A stretch of DNA of 64,000 nucleotides. It comes from Pseudolactococcus hodotermopsidis (GTDB taxonomy: Bacteria; Bacillota; Bacilli; Lactobacillales; Streptococcaceae). Under the pieces are notes generated by a model. That model was not told where the DNA came from. It was given only the letters and a program-made list of their open reading frames with translations, and ran no database searches. Shown here in pieces: positions 1 to 8,761 of the stretch. The stretch covers positions 1 to 64,000 of the forward strand of contig NZ_BLLI01000003.1 of the NCBI RefSeq assembly GCF_011170085.1. The letters are read 5' to 3'. Position 1 is the stretch's first letter; the number at the start of each line of letters is the position of its first letter. The position numbers were made by a program, and so were the translations under genes.

Positions 1-1
1 T

Positions 2-109
2 GCTAAAATCAAAACCTTTAAGTGTATGGCTCAGAAATATCGTAATCGAAGAAAGAGGCACTTACTTCGTGCGTCCTTAATTTGTGGTATTATCAATTTC
101 GAAATTTAA
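2..109 (+). CDS. IS transposase, C-terminal end only (5' part outside window)
   Basis: An open frame enters at the left edge and ends at TAA 107-109. Its 35 residues include QKYRNRRKR and end with SLICGIINFE. This matches the C-terminus of the IS transposase at 35.6 kb, which has YRNRRRR and then ELICGIINFE, so it is the end of a related but clearly diverged DDE transposase. The sequence after the stop does not contain the terminal repeat of the 35.6-kb element, so it belongs to a different IS. Whether the gene is intact cannot be judged here. Confidence 0.7.
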   Translation, partial: AKIKTFKCMAQKYRNRRKRHLLRASLICGIINFEI

Positions 110-340
110 TTTCGGGAGAAGTCTAATCAATAATTTTGGTATTTCAAAATATTTCTACGAAAATAACTTTTAAAATAGATTAACTAAAAATTAAATCGAC
201 AACTTACATGTATATTCCAGAAAAATTAAATTTGTGAAACGCCCGTGTCGAATCGTTAATAAATCTAGCGAAATCATAGCAAATATGATAAAATAAAGAG
301 TACAAGTAAAAAATTTGTAAAAATGAAAGCGAGAAATAAA

Positions 341-898
341 ATGGTAGCAGCAAACGAGCTCAAGGCAGGAATGACTTTTGAATCAGATGGCAAACTTTTG
401 CGTGTTCTTGAAGCTAGTCATCACAAACCAGGTAAGGGCAATACAATCATGCGGATGAAACTGCGTGATGTTCGTACAGGGTCAACTTTTGACACTTCTT
501 ACCGTCCTGAGGAAAAATTCGATCAAGCCATTATCGAAACGCACAATGCCCAATATCTCTATAAAATGGATGATACAGCGTATTTTATGGACAATGAAAC
601 TTATGACCAATACGAAATTCCAGTGGCAAATGTTGAAAATGAATTGAAGTTCATCCTTGAAAATGCTGAAGTGAAGATTCAATTTTTCGGTAATGAAGTC
701 ATTGGTGTGTCTGTACCATCAACTGTTGTCCTTGAAGTCGTTGAAACGCAACCGTCTATCAAGGGCGCAACGGTCACTGGTTCAGGAAAACCAGCTGTTA
801 TGGAAACGGGACTTGTTGTCAATGTGCCAGATTTCATTGAAATCGGTCAAAAACTCGAAATTAACACTGAAACTGGTGCTTATTTGAAGCGCGCCTAG
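341..898 (+). CDS. efp: Elongation factor P
   Basis: EF-P enters stalled ribosomes and helps form peptide bonds at proline runs. The protein has 185 residues, the usual length, with the N-terminal KOW-like domain, an OB domain and a typical C-terminus (KLEINTETG then a basic end). The tip loop reads HHKPGKGN with lysine at position 32, the residue modified in Bacillus-type EF-P. The ATG at 341 is chosen over an in-frame ATG at 323 because [11 protein letters not shown] aligns with the family N-terminus. An extended -10 (TGaTAAAAT, 286-294) lies upstream. It is followed by asp23-like and nusB genes, a common Firmicute order. Confidence 0.95.
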   Translation: MVAANELKAGMTFESDGKLLRVLEASHHKPGKGNTIMRMKLRDVRTGSTFDTSYRPEEKFDQAIIETHNAQYLYKMDDTAYFMDNETYDQYEIPVANVENELKFILENAEVKIQFFGNEVIGVSVPSTVVLEVVETQPSIKGATVTGSGKPAVMETGLVVNVPDFIEIGQKLEINTETGAYLKRA

Positions 899-940
899 AC
901 TGTTTCTTATTATCATTAATTGAGTATAGAAAGGAAAAAC

Positions 941-1348
941 ATGTCAGATATTATTAAAAGTCATCCCGAATCACTCGGAGAAATCGTCATTGCTCCACAA
1001 GTTGTCGAAACGATTGTTGCTATTGCTGCAGCAAAAGTTGAGGGTGTTTATGCCTTACGCAACAAGCGCTTTGCTGACCGTATTGGCAAAAAAGCTGACG
1101 GGCGTGGTGTTTATGTTCAACAAACTGACGATAAAATTATCGTTGACATCTATGTTTACTTGACTTACGGCGTTTCAGTGCCAAATGTTGCCATGGAAAT
1201 GCAACGTGTCGTTAAAGATAACGTTCGTGATATGAGTGACATCGTGATTGATGACGTCAATATTCACGTATCAGGTATTATCCCTGAAAAAACACCGAAA
1301 CCTGATTTCAAAGAACTCTTTGACGAGGACTTTTTGGATGCCGACTAA
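941..1348 (+). CDS. Asp23/Gls24 family envelope stress response protein
   Basis: This 135-residue protein belongs to the Asp23 (DUF322) family, cytoplasmic proteins that associate with the membrane and are linked to envelope or alkaline stress. The family signature GEIVIAPQVVETIVAIAA begins near residue 12, and VEGVYALRNKR follows. The ATG at 941 has a good ribosome site (AAAGGA about 8 nt upstream) and is preferred to the upstream TTG at 920. The gene sits between efp and nusB and overlaps nusB by 11 bases, so the three are probably co-transcribed and coupled. The exact function in this organism is not known. Confidence 0.9.
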   Translation: MSDIIKSHPESLGEIVIAPQVVETIVAIAAAKVEGVYALRNKRFADRIGKKADGRGVYVQQTDDKIIVDIYVYLTYGVSVPNVAMEMQRVVKDNVRDMSDIVIDDVNIHVSGIIPEKTPKPDFKELFDEDFLDAD

Positions 1349-1760
1349 GCCCTTAAGTCAGCACGAAATTCGTATTCGTGCGGTTCAAACCCTGTATTTA
1401 CTTGAAAATCAAGCTGATGAAACGGTTGAAAATGCCTTAGACTTTGCGCTTGGCTATGACGGTGACGTAAGAAAAGTAAGTGAGATCCCAGCCTTTTTAA
1501 CAGAGCTGATTTATGGTGTTCGCACAAAAAAAGCAGAACTTGACGAAAAAATCACAACGCATTTGGCGAAAAACTGGTCAGTCAAACGACTTGCGCCAAT
1601 CAATCGTGTCATTTTGCGACTCGGTACATTTGAGATTTGTTTTGCCGAAACGCCGCGTGTTGTTGCGATAAACGAAGCTATTGAACTTGCAAAAGCCTTC
1701 AATGATGAAAAAGATGCTAAGTTTATCAATGCGATTTTGACGAAAATTGAAGCAGAATAA
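1338..1760 (+). CDS. nusB: Transcription antitermination factor NusB
   Basis: NusB binds boxA RNA with S10 and supports antitermination of rRNA operons. The 140-residue product has the all-helical NusB pattern, with RIRAVQTLYLLE at the N-terminus and INRVILRLGTFEI plus VAINEAIELAKAF in the C-terminal half. The ATG at 1338 lies within the end of the asp23-like gene and is preceded by GAGGA. A longer frame open from 1248 is only the upstream extension inside that gene. A hairpin with a T run follows. Confidence 0.95.
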   Translation: MPTKPLSQHEIRIRAVQTLYLLENQADETVENALDFALGYDGDVRKVSEIPAFLTELIYGVRTKKAELDEKITTHLAKNWSVKRLAPINRVILRLGTFEICFAETPRVVAINEAIELAKAFNDEKDAKFINAILTKIEAE

Positions 1761-1812
1761 TCACTGATGAAACAAGTGATCATAGTTGCTTGTTTTTACA
1801 TGAATAAATTAT

Positions 1813-1860
1813 AAAAACACATGAATTACGTTTTTAAAACGCTGATTTCATGTGTTTTTT
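1813..1860. terminator. Bidirectional intrinsic terminator between nusB and the PASTA gene
   Basis: AAAAACACATGAA (1813-1825) pairs with TTCATGTGTTTTT (1847-1859), with A/T runs on both sides. It can end nusB transcription and the convergent PASTA gene. Confidence 0.8.
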
Positions 1861-1869
1861 GGCGCATTT

Positions 1870-3072
1870 TTAATGGCTACTAGAAGATGATGAACTACTA
1901 GACTTGCTGTCATCAAATCTTGACGAAATTTTTAGTAGCAACATATCGTTATTGACTGTTGCTGAGATGATTCTACCTGATGCCAAGCTACTTTTATTAT
2001 CAAATGAAACACGGAAATCAATGCCTAAATCTTTAAGTGTTTTAAACGCAGCAGACGAGTCCATATTGACGAGTGATTTTGGATCGATCTGGTCAATCGC
2101 TTTTTCGTATGCTTTCGGACTTTCCATAATCAAGGTTACAAAAGAATTGTCCATCATAACCATGGTGTCAGGTGCAATCGTCTGTTCCTTGACAATCGTT
2201 GTTTTAACGCCACTATAAGTAATATGATCAAGCGGATAGCCCATGGCATTCAAGGTTTGTAAGGCATTATCATAGCTCATGCCAATCAAACTTGGGAAAG
2301 CTACGGTTCTAAGAACGCTACCACTTGAGACGGTAAAGCTAATGTCCTCAGGAGATTGGAGGGAATAGTTATCATTTTTTTCGGGAGTTTGTCGGATAAT
2401 TTTCCCGATGTCAACGACTGTCGAATTTTCATAATTAACCTTGATTTTTTCAGCGGCAACACCCATTTCAATCAGCTTATCACGAGCTTCAGTCAAAGAT
2501 TTATTAACCCAGTCACTCATCAAAAAAGCATCTTTTCCGTCACTAATTGTTATTTTTAAAATATCAGAGTGGCTATTGAAATTTTTGAAAGTTGTTTTAT
2601 TTAAAATTGTTCCCGCTTTTTTAGATGAATATTGTCGTGTAATTTTAAGATTTTTATCGGTTAATTTATAATCTTCCCGAAGCTGATTAAGCGAGCTATC
2701 AGCCATTTTTCCTTGATAATCAGGAATGTCAACGCCCTTAAATTCACTGATATAAATGACAATATTGCCCAAATTTTTGGCAGCAGAACCCGCCTCAGGT
2801 GAAGTTTTCAGTGCAATGTTACTCTCACCATCATAAGTTGTGAATTTATAAGAGATTTTCTTGAAACCAACAGTGGTTAATTTATTGGACGCGTCAATTT
2901 TTGATAAGCCCTCAACATCAGGGACAATCAAATTTTTCGAGCTGTCAAAGAAGATATAGATAGCCGTTCCAGCACCGATTGCTGCAGCAAGAGCAATAAA
3001 TAAAGCGAAACGACCAAAATAATGCCATAACGTTTTGAAAAAATGTTTTTCTTGTTTTCTAAAAGTTGTCAT
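1870..3072 (-). CDS. Membrane-anchored PASTA-repeat protein without a kinase domain
   Basis: A short cytoplasmic basic N-terminus (1-20) and one membrane helix (about 22-43) precede an extracellular part with about four PASTA-like repeats of 60-70 residues. They start near NLIVPDVEGLS (47), GVDIPDYQGKM (113), a more divergent unit near 183, and VAFPSLIGMSY (258); a degenerate region and a C-terminal run of nine serines follow. PASTA domains bind muropeptides or beta-lactams and normally sit on PknB/StkP kinases or class B PBPs, but here no kinase or transpeptidase domain is present. A role in cell-wall sensing or septal organisation is an inference. Confidence 0.8.
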   Translation of the reverse strand: MTTFRKQEKHFFKTLWHYFGRFALFIALAAAIGAGTAIYIFFDSSKNLIVPDVEGLSKIDASNKLTTVGFKKISYKFTTYDGESNIALKTSPEAGSAAKNLGNIVIYISEFKGVDIPDYQGKMADSSLNQLREDYKLTDKNLKITRQYSSKKAGTILNKTTFKNFNSHSDILKITISDGKDAFLMSDWVNKSLTEARDKLIEMGVAAEKIKVNYENSTVVDIGKIIRQTPEKNDNYSLQSPEDISFTVSSGSVLRTVAFPSLIGMSYDNALQTLNAMGYPLDHITYSGVKTTIVKEQTIAPDTMVMMDNSFVTLIMESPKAYEKAIDQIDPKSLVNMDSSAAFKTLKDLGIDFRVSFDNKSSLASGRIISATVNNDMLLLKISSRFDDSKSSSSSSSSSH

Positions 3073-3282
3073 AGTTCTATTATAAATTAAAATGTTTAGA
3101 TTTTCAAAGAAATAATAACTTTAAGATGAATTTTGTCTTGAAGTTGGGTTGTGTAGGCAATTGATTTCATTTATATTAGTGTTAATTCTTATCAGTTACA
3201 CGATAGTTTCACTAAAAAATATTATGAATTTCTAAACAAAATTATCAAAATCTCATATTATAAAAAATATGAAGATAATAAG

Positions 3283-4170
3283 TCAAATTAATGTTTGATG
3301 TGACTCATGTTCTTTTTGATTGACATCAATTTCGATTGCTGAAAAGGCGACATCATGGTTTTTTAAAATTTGTCGTGCAACAGATTTTGCGCGTTTGTTA
3401 TCAGAAATTTCTATCGTCATGTGCATCATAGCAGCATGCTTTTCACCATCAATGGACCAGATACAAAGTTCTGTTATTTTGCTAATTTCTGGCAAATTTT
3501 CTAATTCTCTGACTAATTTTTTGTAGTCAATCGTTTCAGGTGCTGCCTCCATTAGAATACGTAAAGTCCCGAAAAATTTGGGTATCGCTTCAGTCAGGAT
3601 GAAAATAGCAATCCCTAGTGAAAGCAGTGGGTCGAGCCAATACCAAGGCTGAAAGTGCATAACGATTGACACGACTAGAACAGCAGCCCAACCAAGCACA
3701 TCTTCCAACATATGCAGGTTAAGGATACTTTCATTGCGCGAGCTACCACGTGTCATCAGAAAAGCGCCGTAGCTATTAGCGACAATGGCGAAAATAGCTA
3801 GCCAAAACATGCCTGTTGTTTCAACAGGTCTTGGATGAATCAAGCGTGGTATTGCCTCAATGACTACAAAAACTGATCCAGTAAGGAGTATAACGCTTGT
3901 AATCAAAGCGCCGAGAAGTGAAAAACGTCGATAGCCCAAAGTAAAGGAAGTATCAGATTTTTTGCGTGAAATTTTCTCGAAAAACCAAGCAAAGCCAACA
4001 GCAATCGCATCGCCTGTATCATGGACAGCATCGGACATAATGGCGACTGAGCCAAACATAGCGCCGAAAATAAATTCGAGTACCGCAAAAGTTGCATTGA
4101 GCGCAAAAACAATCGTGATTCGTTTGCCCGCTGCGGCAGTTTTAGGGTCAGTGGAAGAGTTCTGGGTCAT
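3283..4170 (-). CDS. Cation diffusion facilitator family efflux pump (Zn-type)
   Basis: CDF transporters export Zn2+ or related metals against protons. The 295-residue protein has six predicted membrane helices and a C-terminal cytoplasmic domain of about 80 residues. Paired metal-site motifs are visible: H-x3-D in helix 2 (SDAVHDTGDA) and H-x3-D in helix 5 (HMLEDVLG), the pattern of zinc transporters of the ZitB/CzcD kind. The start overlaps the end of an upstream CzrA/SmtB-like repressor gene by 23 bases, giving a two-gene operon typical for zinc homeostasis. Metal identity is inferred, not proved. Confidence 0.9.
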   Translation of the reverse strand: MTQNSSTDPKTAAAGKRITIVFALNATFAVLEFIFGAMFGSVAIMSDAVHDTGDAIAVGFAWFFEKISRKKSDTSFTLGYRRFSLLGALITSVILLTGSVFVVIEAIPRLIHPRPVETTGMFWLAIFAIVANSYGAFLMTRGSSRNESILNLHMLEDVLGWAAVLVVSIVMHFQPWYWLDPLLSLGIAIFILTEAIPKFFGTLRILMEAAPETIDYKKLVRELENLPEISKITELCIWSIDGEKHAAMMHMTIEISDNKRAKSVARQILKNHDVAFSAIEIDVNQKEHESHQTLI

Positions 4171-4477
4171 GAATATGGTCGCTTTCTAGCTCCTTGGCAT
4201 GGTCAATGGAGACTTTTAAAAGTTGTAAAATGTGGCTATCGCCAATTTGATAAACACTGGCTTTACCAACTCTAATGTTGGCAACAAGCAAATGTTCTTT
4301 GAGTAATTTCAATTGATGAGAAACAGCAGATTGCTCTAAACCTAATTTTTCAGCGAGTTGTGAAACGTTTAAAGGACTTTCTGACAAGAGTAGGAGAATT
4401 TTGACACGAGTTGCATTTGCCAAAATCTTATGAATATGAACAATTTCTTTGACAATAACATCTGAATATTTTTTCAT
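4148..4477 (-). CDS. ArsR/SmtB family metal-responsive repressor, CzrA-like
   Basis: This 109-residue winged-helix protein has the ArsR recognition helix (SQLAEKLGLEQSAVSHQLK). Its last helix carries D-S-H at the start and H eleven residues after the first H (DSHILQLLKVSIDHAKE). This matches three of the four zinc ligands of CzrA-type alpha-5 sites (Asp, His, His); the fourth His position is Glu. A His-rich tail (HIHDPELFH) follows. It is the first gene of an operon with the CDF pump, so it probably derepresses the pump when zinc is high. A 22-bp palindrome overlaps its start. Confidence 0.88.
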   Translation of the reverse strand: MKKYSDVIVKEIVHIHKILANATRVKILLLLSESPLNVSQLAEKLGLEQSAVSHQLKLLKEHLLVANIRVGKASVYQIGDSHILQLLKVSIDHAKELESDHIHDPELFH

Positions 4478-4496
4478 ATGAATAGTTTATCATATG
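4475..4496. promoter_or_regulatory. Candidate operator of the zinc repressor
   Basis: Imperfect palindrome with perfect 7-bp arms: CATATGA (4475-4481), 8-nt spacer, TCATATG (4490-4496). It covers the repressor's own start codon and resembles the 12-2-12 sites bound by SmtB/CzrA proteins. Assignment rests on position and symmetry. Confidence 0.5.
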
Positions 4497-4529
4497 TTTA
4501 ATCAAATAGCAAGAGTAGATGTAATTAAC

Positions 4530-4779
4530 TCACGGAAATTTCATGGTTTATTACAATTATGTAACAAAAACAATAAAAGCCTTGAAAACATTGAGATTTT
4601 CATACTTTTTGCTATTTCTATAAGTTTGTCGTGCATATAAAAATTTTGAACTCTTTTGTAGAATTTTTATCTGTCATTTTTAAGACGATCTTACTTAAAG
4701 TCTTGATTTACAAGGCGTTTAGTGTATTTTAGAAATTGTGATGTCATTTACCTGTAACAAACCGTGAAATTTCCGTGGC
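4530..4779. mobile_element. 250-bp MITE-like foldback element with target-site duplication
   Basis: Non-coding segment with imperfect terminal inverted repeats of about 27 bp: CACGGAAATTTCA at the left end (from 4531), with the matching inverted end finishing at 4777. Inner inverted segments continue (GCCTTG near 4579 pairs with CAAGGC near 4721), and the midpoint at about 4654 is itself palindromic (ATAAAAATT against its complement), so the whole element can fold back on itself. The flanks carry the same 7 bases, AATTAAC, at 4523-4529 and 4780-4786, which fits a target-site duplication. No ORF is present. It fills most of the 438-base gene-free stretch between the repressor and manA. Confidence 0.75.
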
Positions 4780-4915
4780 AATTAACCGTTGGCTAGAACT
4801 GACGAAGAACAAAAATGGCATTATTCTTTTTTAGTTAATCAAGTATAAAATCAGTCATTTTTATGGTAAAATAAATTATATACTTATTTATAAACTAGAA
4901 AGAAGTTCGACTATT

Positions 4916-5860
4916 ATGACACAACCATTATTTCTCAACTCTGTCTTGCAAGAAAAGATTTGGGGTGGTAATCATCTCAAAGATTTTGGTTACGATTTGC
5001 CGAGCGATAAAATCGGCGAATATTGGGCGATTTCAGCGCATCCCAATGGCGTTTCAGTCGTTAAAAATGGCGAATTTGCTGGTCAAAAGTTAGATGACCT
5101 TTACAAAAATCGTCGTGATTTGTTTGGTAACTCGAAAAAAGAAGTTTTTCCTTTATTGACTAAAATTCTTGATGCCAATGACTGGCTCAGTGTGCAAGTT
5201 CATCCTGACGATACTTATGGTCTGGCTAATGAAGGCGAACTTGGTAAGACGGAGTGTTGGTACATTATCTCGGCTGAGCCTAACGCTGAAATTATTTATG
5301 GGCATAATGCCAAGAATAAAGCGGAATTGCGTGCTATGATTGAATCTGGCGACTGGGATCATCTTTTAACGAAAGTTCAAGTTAAGGCGGGCGATTTTTT
5401 CTATGTGCCAAGTGGGACGATGCACGCGATTGGTAAAGGCATTTTGATTCTTGAAACGCAACAATCTTCTGACACAACTTATCGTGTTTATGATTTTGAC
5501 CGTAAAGATGACAAGGGTAACTTGCGTGAGCTGCATATTGATAAATCTATTGATGTGCTGAATTACGGCGCACCCGCAAACACCGTGCCAGTTGTCACAA
5601 ACGAAGAGAATCTCGTGAGAACCTCATATGTTTCAAATGATTTCTTCACAGTTGAAAAATGGGAAATTTCAGGTCTTGTCAAATTCATCAAGACTGCGCC
5701 TTATATGCTTTGCTCGGTTTTAGAGGGACAGGGAATCTTACGTGTTTGTGGCGAAAGTTATGCGCTTAAAAAAGGCGATCATTTTATCTTGCCAAGCGAC
5801 ATAGCTGCTTGGGAATTTGAGGGGAATTTAACCTTGATTGCTAGCCATGATGGCGAATAA
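4916..5860 (+). CDS. manA: Mannose-6-phosphate isomerase, class I
   Basis: It interconverts mannose 6-phosphate and fructose 6-phosphate, linking mannose use to glycolysis and sugar-nucleotide synthesis. The 314-residue length fits the short Firmicute type I enzymes. Zinc-site and active-site signatures are visible: QVHPDD (around residue 97), the glutamate in KTECWYI, and the histidine in GTMHAIGKG. The ATG follows AGAAAGAAG. The gene stands alone, with its own upstream AT-rich promoter region and a terminator directly after it. Confidence 0.95.
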   Translation: MTQPLFLNSVLQEKIWGGNHLKDFGYDLPSDKIGEYWAISAHPNGVSVVKNGEFAGQKLDDLYKNRRDLFGNSKKEVFPLLTKILDANDWLSVQVHPDDTYGLANEGELGKTECWYIISAEPNAEIIYGHNAKNKAELRAMIESGDWDHLLTKVQVKAGDFFYVPSGTMHAIGKGILILETQQSSDTTYRVYDFDRKDDKGNLRELHIDKSIDVLNYGAPANTVPVVTNEENLVRTSYVSNDFFTVEKWEISGLVKFIKTAPYMLCSVLEGQGILRVCGESYALKKGDHFILPSDIAAWEFEGNLTLIASHDGE

Positions 5861-5873
5861 GTGTTAATATTAT

Positions 5874-5908
5874 AAAAAAATAGTCTCTTGACAGCAGACT
5901 ATTTTTTT
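5874..5908. terminator. Bidirectional terminator between manA and yidC
   Basis: AAAAAAATAGTCT and AGACTATTTTTTT form a 13-bp stem around a 9-nt loop, with T runs on either strand. Confidence 0.85.
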
Positions 5909-5938
5909 TATTTTATATCAATCAAGTTCTTTTAAATT

Positions 5939-6874
5939 TTAACGTCTTTGTTTCCCAGCATTTCGGTTTTTCTTATTTTTGTTAGCAGAAACACTGTTAT
6001 TAAATTCTGTCTTAGTATTTATCACGTTTTTGGGTGTCACGTCTTTCAAGACTGTTGTCTTAACGACGGGAGGATTTTCTTCAAATTCTCTGTCAATTTT
6101 CGCACGCAAGTGCGGCTTAATCATGAACGTCACGATGATTTGTTGGATAACGCCGAACAAACCGCCGACAACCCAGTAAAGCGTCACACCTGCAGGCGAG
6201 CTAAATGAGAACATGATAATCATCAAGGGACTCATGAACATCATCGTTTTCATCTGTTTCTTTTGCTCTTCGTCAATGCCGATAGTTGAGAGGAAACTTT
6301 GCAAGAAATAGAAAGCACCCGCGACTACTGTCAAGACAAGACTTGATTTGCCAAGGTCAATGCCGAGGAAAGTCGCCTCTGTAATGCCATTCGTATAACG
6401 CGCAGCATAAAAGAGTGCAGAGAAGAATGGCATTTGAATCAGCATTGGCAGACAGCCCATAGAGGCGAACATGTTGATGCCATTTTCCTTTTGTGCTTGC
6501 ATCAGCTCTGTTTGTGCCGCCATTTTTTCTTCGTTATTAGTCGCCTTGTTCACTCTTTGTTGAATCGGTTCAAGGACAGGTTTCAGATAACGCATTTTTT
6601 CTTGCATATAGCTTGATTTGTAGGCTTGATTCAGACCAAGAGGTAAGATTAGCAAACGAACAATGACTGTGACAAGAATAATTGCAAGTCCAAAGCCAAA
6701 ACCAAGGTCATTTGCAAAAAATTCAACTGCCTTACTCATCGGTTTGACAAGCAAATTATAAACCCAACCTTCACCAGTCGGCTGACCTTTTTTTGTTTTG
6801 ACACAGCCAGTTAAAAATAGCAGTGCTGTTAGCATAAAGCCAGATAAAAAGAGTCGTTTAGTTATTTTTTTCAA
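5939..6874 (-). CDS. yidC: Membrane protein insertase YidC/OxaA (lipoprotein type, YidC2-like)
   Basis: YidC inserts membrane proteins alone or with SecYEG. The 311-residue protein starts with a lipoprotein signal and lipobox LTGC (cysteine at 24), followed by the five-helix YidC core with the conserved arginine in VRLLILPLG (about 73). The long C-terminal tail ends in KNKKNRNAGKQRR; such a basic tail marks the streptococcal YidC2 type that contacts ribosomes. The start is TTG at 6874 with TAGGAA upstream. In many streptococci yidC2 sits beside acyP, but here acyP is 21 kb away. Confidence 0.93.
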   Translation of the reverse strand: MKKITKRLFLSGFMLTALLFLTGCVKTKKGQPTGEGWVYNLLVKPMSKAVEFFANDLGFGFGLAIILVTVIVRLLILPLGLNQAYKSSYMQEKMRYLKPVLEPIQQRVNKATNNEEKMAAQTELMQAQKENGINMFASMGCLPMLIQMPFFSALFYAARYTNGITEATFLGIDLGKSSLVLTVVAGAFYFLQSFLSTIGIDEEQKKQMKTMMFMSPLMIIMFSFSSPAGVTLYWVVGGLFGVIQQIIVTFMIKPHLRAKIDREFEENPPVVKTTVLKDVTPKNVINTKTEFNNSVSANKNKKNRNAGKQRR

Positions 6875-6919
6875 TGTTATTCCTAATTTCTAAATTATAG
6901 TCACTAACTATTTTACCAC

Positions 6920-6966
6920 AAAAAAACAAGATTTTGATACGTCCTAAGACTGAAATCTTGTTTTTC
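6920..6966 (-). terminator. Terminator after phosphoglucomutase
   Basis: AAAACAAGATTT and AAATCTTGTTTT flank an 18-nt loop. Read on the minus strand, the stem ends in a run of seven T, just downstream of the phosphoglucomutase stop. Confidence 0.7.
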
Positions 6967-6972
6967 TGTGAT

Positions 6973-8676
6973 TTATTTGATAAAGTTTTTAATTTCTTGG
7001 TCAAATTTGACGAGTTTTTCAGCTGAAAGGTCATTGGTTTCAGCAACAGCTGCCAGATAGAATTTGATTTTTGGCTCAGTGCCAGAGGGGCGAACAGCAA
7101 TCCATGACCCGTCTTCGAGATGATATTTGAGGACATCTGACGGTGGTGTTGTCAATTTTTCAACTCTACCATCAAGAGAAGTTGCCGTATTTTCAAGGAA
7201 ATCTTCAGTCAAGATAACTTTAATACCATTAAAAGCTGTCGGTTGATTGCCACGGAATTTATCCATAACCGCTTTAATTTGCGCTGCGCCATCAATTCCC
7301 TCAAGCGTGACAGAAACGGTATTTTCAAGATAGTAGCCGTATTCCGCATAAATAGCTTGAATGCCGTCATACAGAGTCTTACCGAGCGATTTGTAGTAGG
7401 CAGCGACCTCACAAATCAAAAGGAGCGCTTGAATCGCATCTTTATCGCGAACGAAAGGTTTGATGAGGTAGCCAAACGACTCCTCAAAGCCCATCATATA
7501 AGTCTGTGAGCCAGTTTCTTCAAATTCTTGGATCTTTTCAGCAATGAATTTGAAACCTGTCAAGACGTTTAACATTTTGACATCGTAAGACTTGGCAATC
7601 GCTGTCACCAATTCTGTGGAAACGATTGATTTGACAATGGCAGCATTACTAGGGAGCGTGCCAGCCTGTTTGTGCGCCTCAAGGATATATTTTGCCAAAA
7701 CAGCGCCGATTTGATTACCTGTCAAAGGTTGATAATCGCCATTTGGCAAGCGCACTTCAACACCGATACGGTCAGCATCCGGGTCAGTTGCGACCAACAT
7801 ATCAGCATCAACTTTGCGACCAAGTTCTTCAGAATAGGCAAAAGCAGCTTGATTTTCAGGATTTGGTGATTTCAAAGTTGGGAAATCGCCGTCAGGAATG
7901 GCCTGCGCTTCAACAACGGCGATTTTTTCAAAGCCAGCCTGTGCCAATGTTTTACGACCAAGCATCTCGCCTGTGCCATGGAGCGGTGTGAAAACGATAT
8001 TGAGGTTTTTGCCAAATTCGTCAATGACTTTTTGGTTAATGGTCACAGATTTAACATTTTCAAGGTATTTTTTATCAATTTCATCGCCAATGACCGTGAT
8101 GAGCTCGCTATTTTCATCAGCTAATTTGATTGTGAAAATATCATCAATCTCTTTGATATAGTCTGTCAGTTTATCCGCATCTTCTGGCGGCATTTGTCCG
8201 CCATCCTCGCCATAAACCTTGTAACCATTGTACGGCGCAGGATTGTGCGAGGCGGTAATCATGATACCAGTCAGCGTATTGAGCTCACGAATGGCAAATG
8301 ACAGCTCGGGTGTCGGGCGCAAAGACTCGAAAACATAAGACGGAATGTCGTGTTGCGCCAAAACGCGTGCCGCCTCAAAGGCGAACTCACGAGAAAAATG
8401 GCGTGAATCATAAGCAATCGCAACGCCACGTTTTTTAGCGTCCCCCTTAGAGTCCATGAGACGTGCAAGACCCTCAGTCGTTTCGCGTGCTGTGTAGATG
8501 TTCATGCGGTTAGTTCCCGCACCAATCAAGCCCCGTTGCCCCGCCGTCCCGAAAGCAAGTGAGGTATAAAAGGCATCCTCCCTTGTTTTTTCAGTCATGT
8601 TGGCAAGTTCAGTTTTGAGATAGTCAGGCAATTCTGCGAAGTCAGCCCATTTTTGATAAGTTTCTTTATAAGACAA
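6973..8676 (-). CDS. Alpha-phosphoglucomutase / phosphohexomutase
   Basis: It interconverts glucose 1-phosphate and glucose 6-phosphate, feeding cell-wall polysaccharide and UDP-glucose synthesis. The 567-residue length matches the PgcA-type enzymes of Firmicutes. All four active-site loops are visible: the phosphoserine loop TASHNPAPYNGYKVYG, the magnesium loop DPDADR, the sugar loop GFEESFGY and the phosphate loop RPSGTEPKIKFY. The start is TTG at 8676 with AAGGAGAC nearby. It is monocistronic, bounded by terminators on both sides. Confidence 0.93.
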   Translation of the reverse strand: MSYKETYQKWADFAELPDYLKTELANMTEKTREDAFYTSLAFGTAGQRGLIGAGTNRMNIYTARETTEGLARLMDSKGDAKKRGVAIAYDSRHFSREFAFEAARVLAQHDIPSYVFESLRPTPELSFAIRELNTLTGIMITASHNPAPYNGYKVYGEDGGQMPPEDADKLTDYIKEIDDIFTIKLADENSELITVIGDEIDKKYLENVKSVTINQKVIDEFGKNLNIVFTPLHGTGEMLGRKTLAQAGFEKIAVVEAQAIPDGDFPTLKSPNPENQAAFAYSEELGRKVDADMLVATDPDADRIGVEVRLPNGDYQPLTGNQIGAVLAKYILEAHKQAGTLPSNAAIVKSIVSTELVTAIAKSYDVKMLNVLTGFKFIAEKIQEFEETGSQTYMMGFEESFGYLIKPFVRDKDAIQALLLICEVAAYYKSLGKTLYDGIQAIYAEYGYYLENTVSVTLEGIDGAAQIKAVMDKFRGNQPTAFNGIKVILTEDFLENTATSLDGRVEKLTTPPSDVLKYHLEDGSWIAVRPSGTEPKIKFYLAAVAETNDLSAEKLVKFDQEIKNFIK

Positions 8677-8728
8677 TGTTGTCTCCTTTCGCTTGTAAGC
8701 ATTCCAATACGTTCAATTCCATTTTATC

Positions 8729-8755
8729 AAAAAAAAGCGTGAATTTCACGCTTTA
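8729..8755 (-). terminator. Terminator after the ECF S component gene
   Basis: AAAGCGTGAA / TTCACGCTTT hairpin followed on the minus strand by a run of T residues, directly after the stop at 8762. Confidence 0.85.
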
Positions 8756-8761
8756 ACTGCT

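Noticed and set aside
5939-6874. yidC as a gene in one operon with phosphoglucomutase
   Set aside because: A terminator at 6920-6966 separates them.
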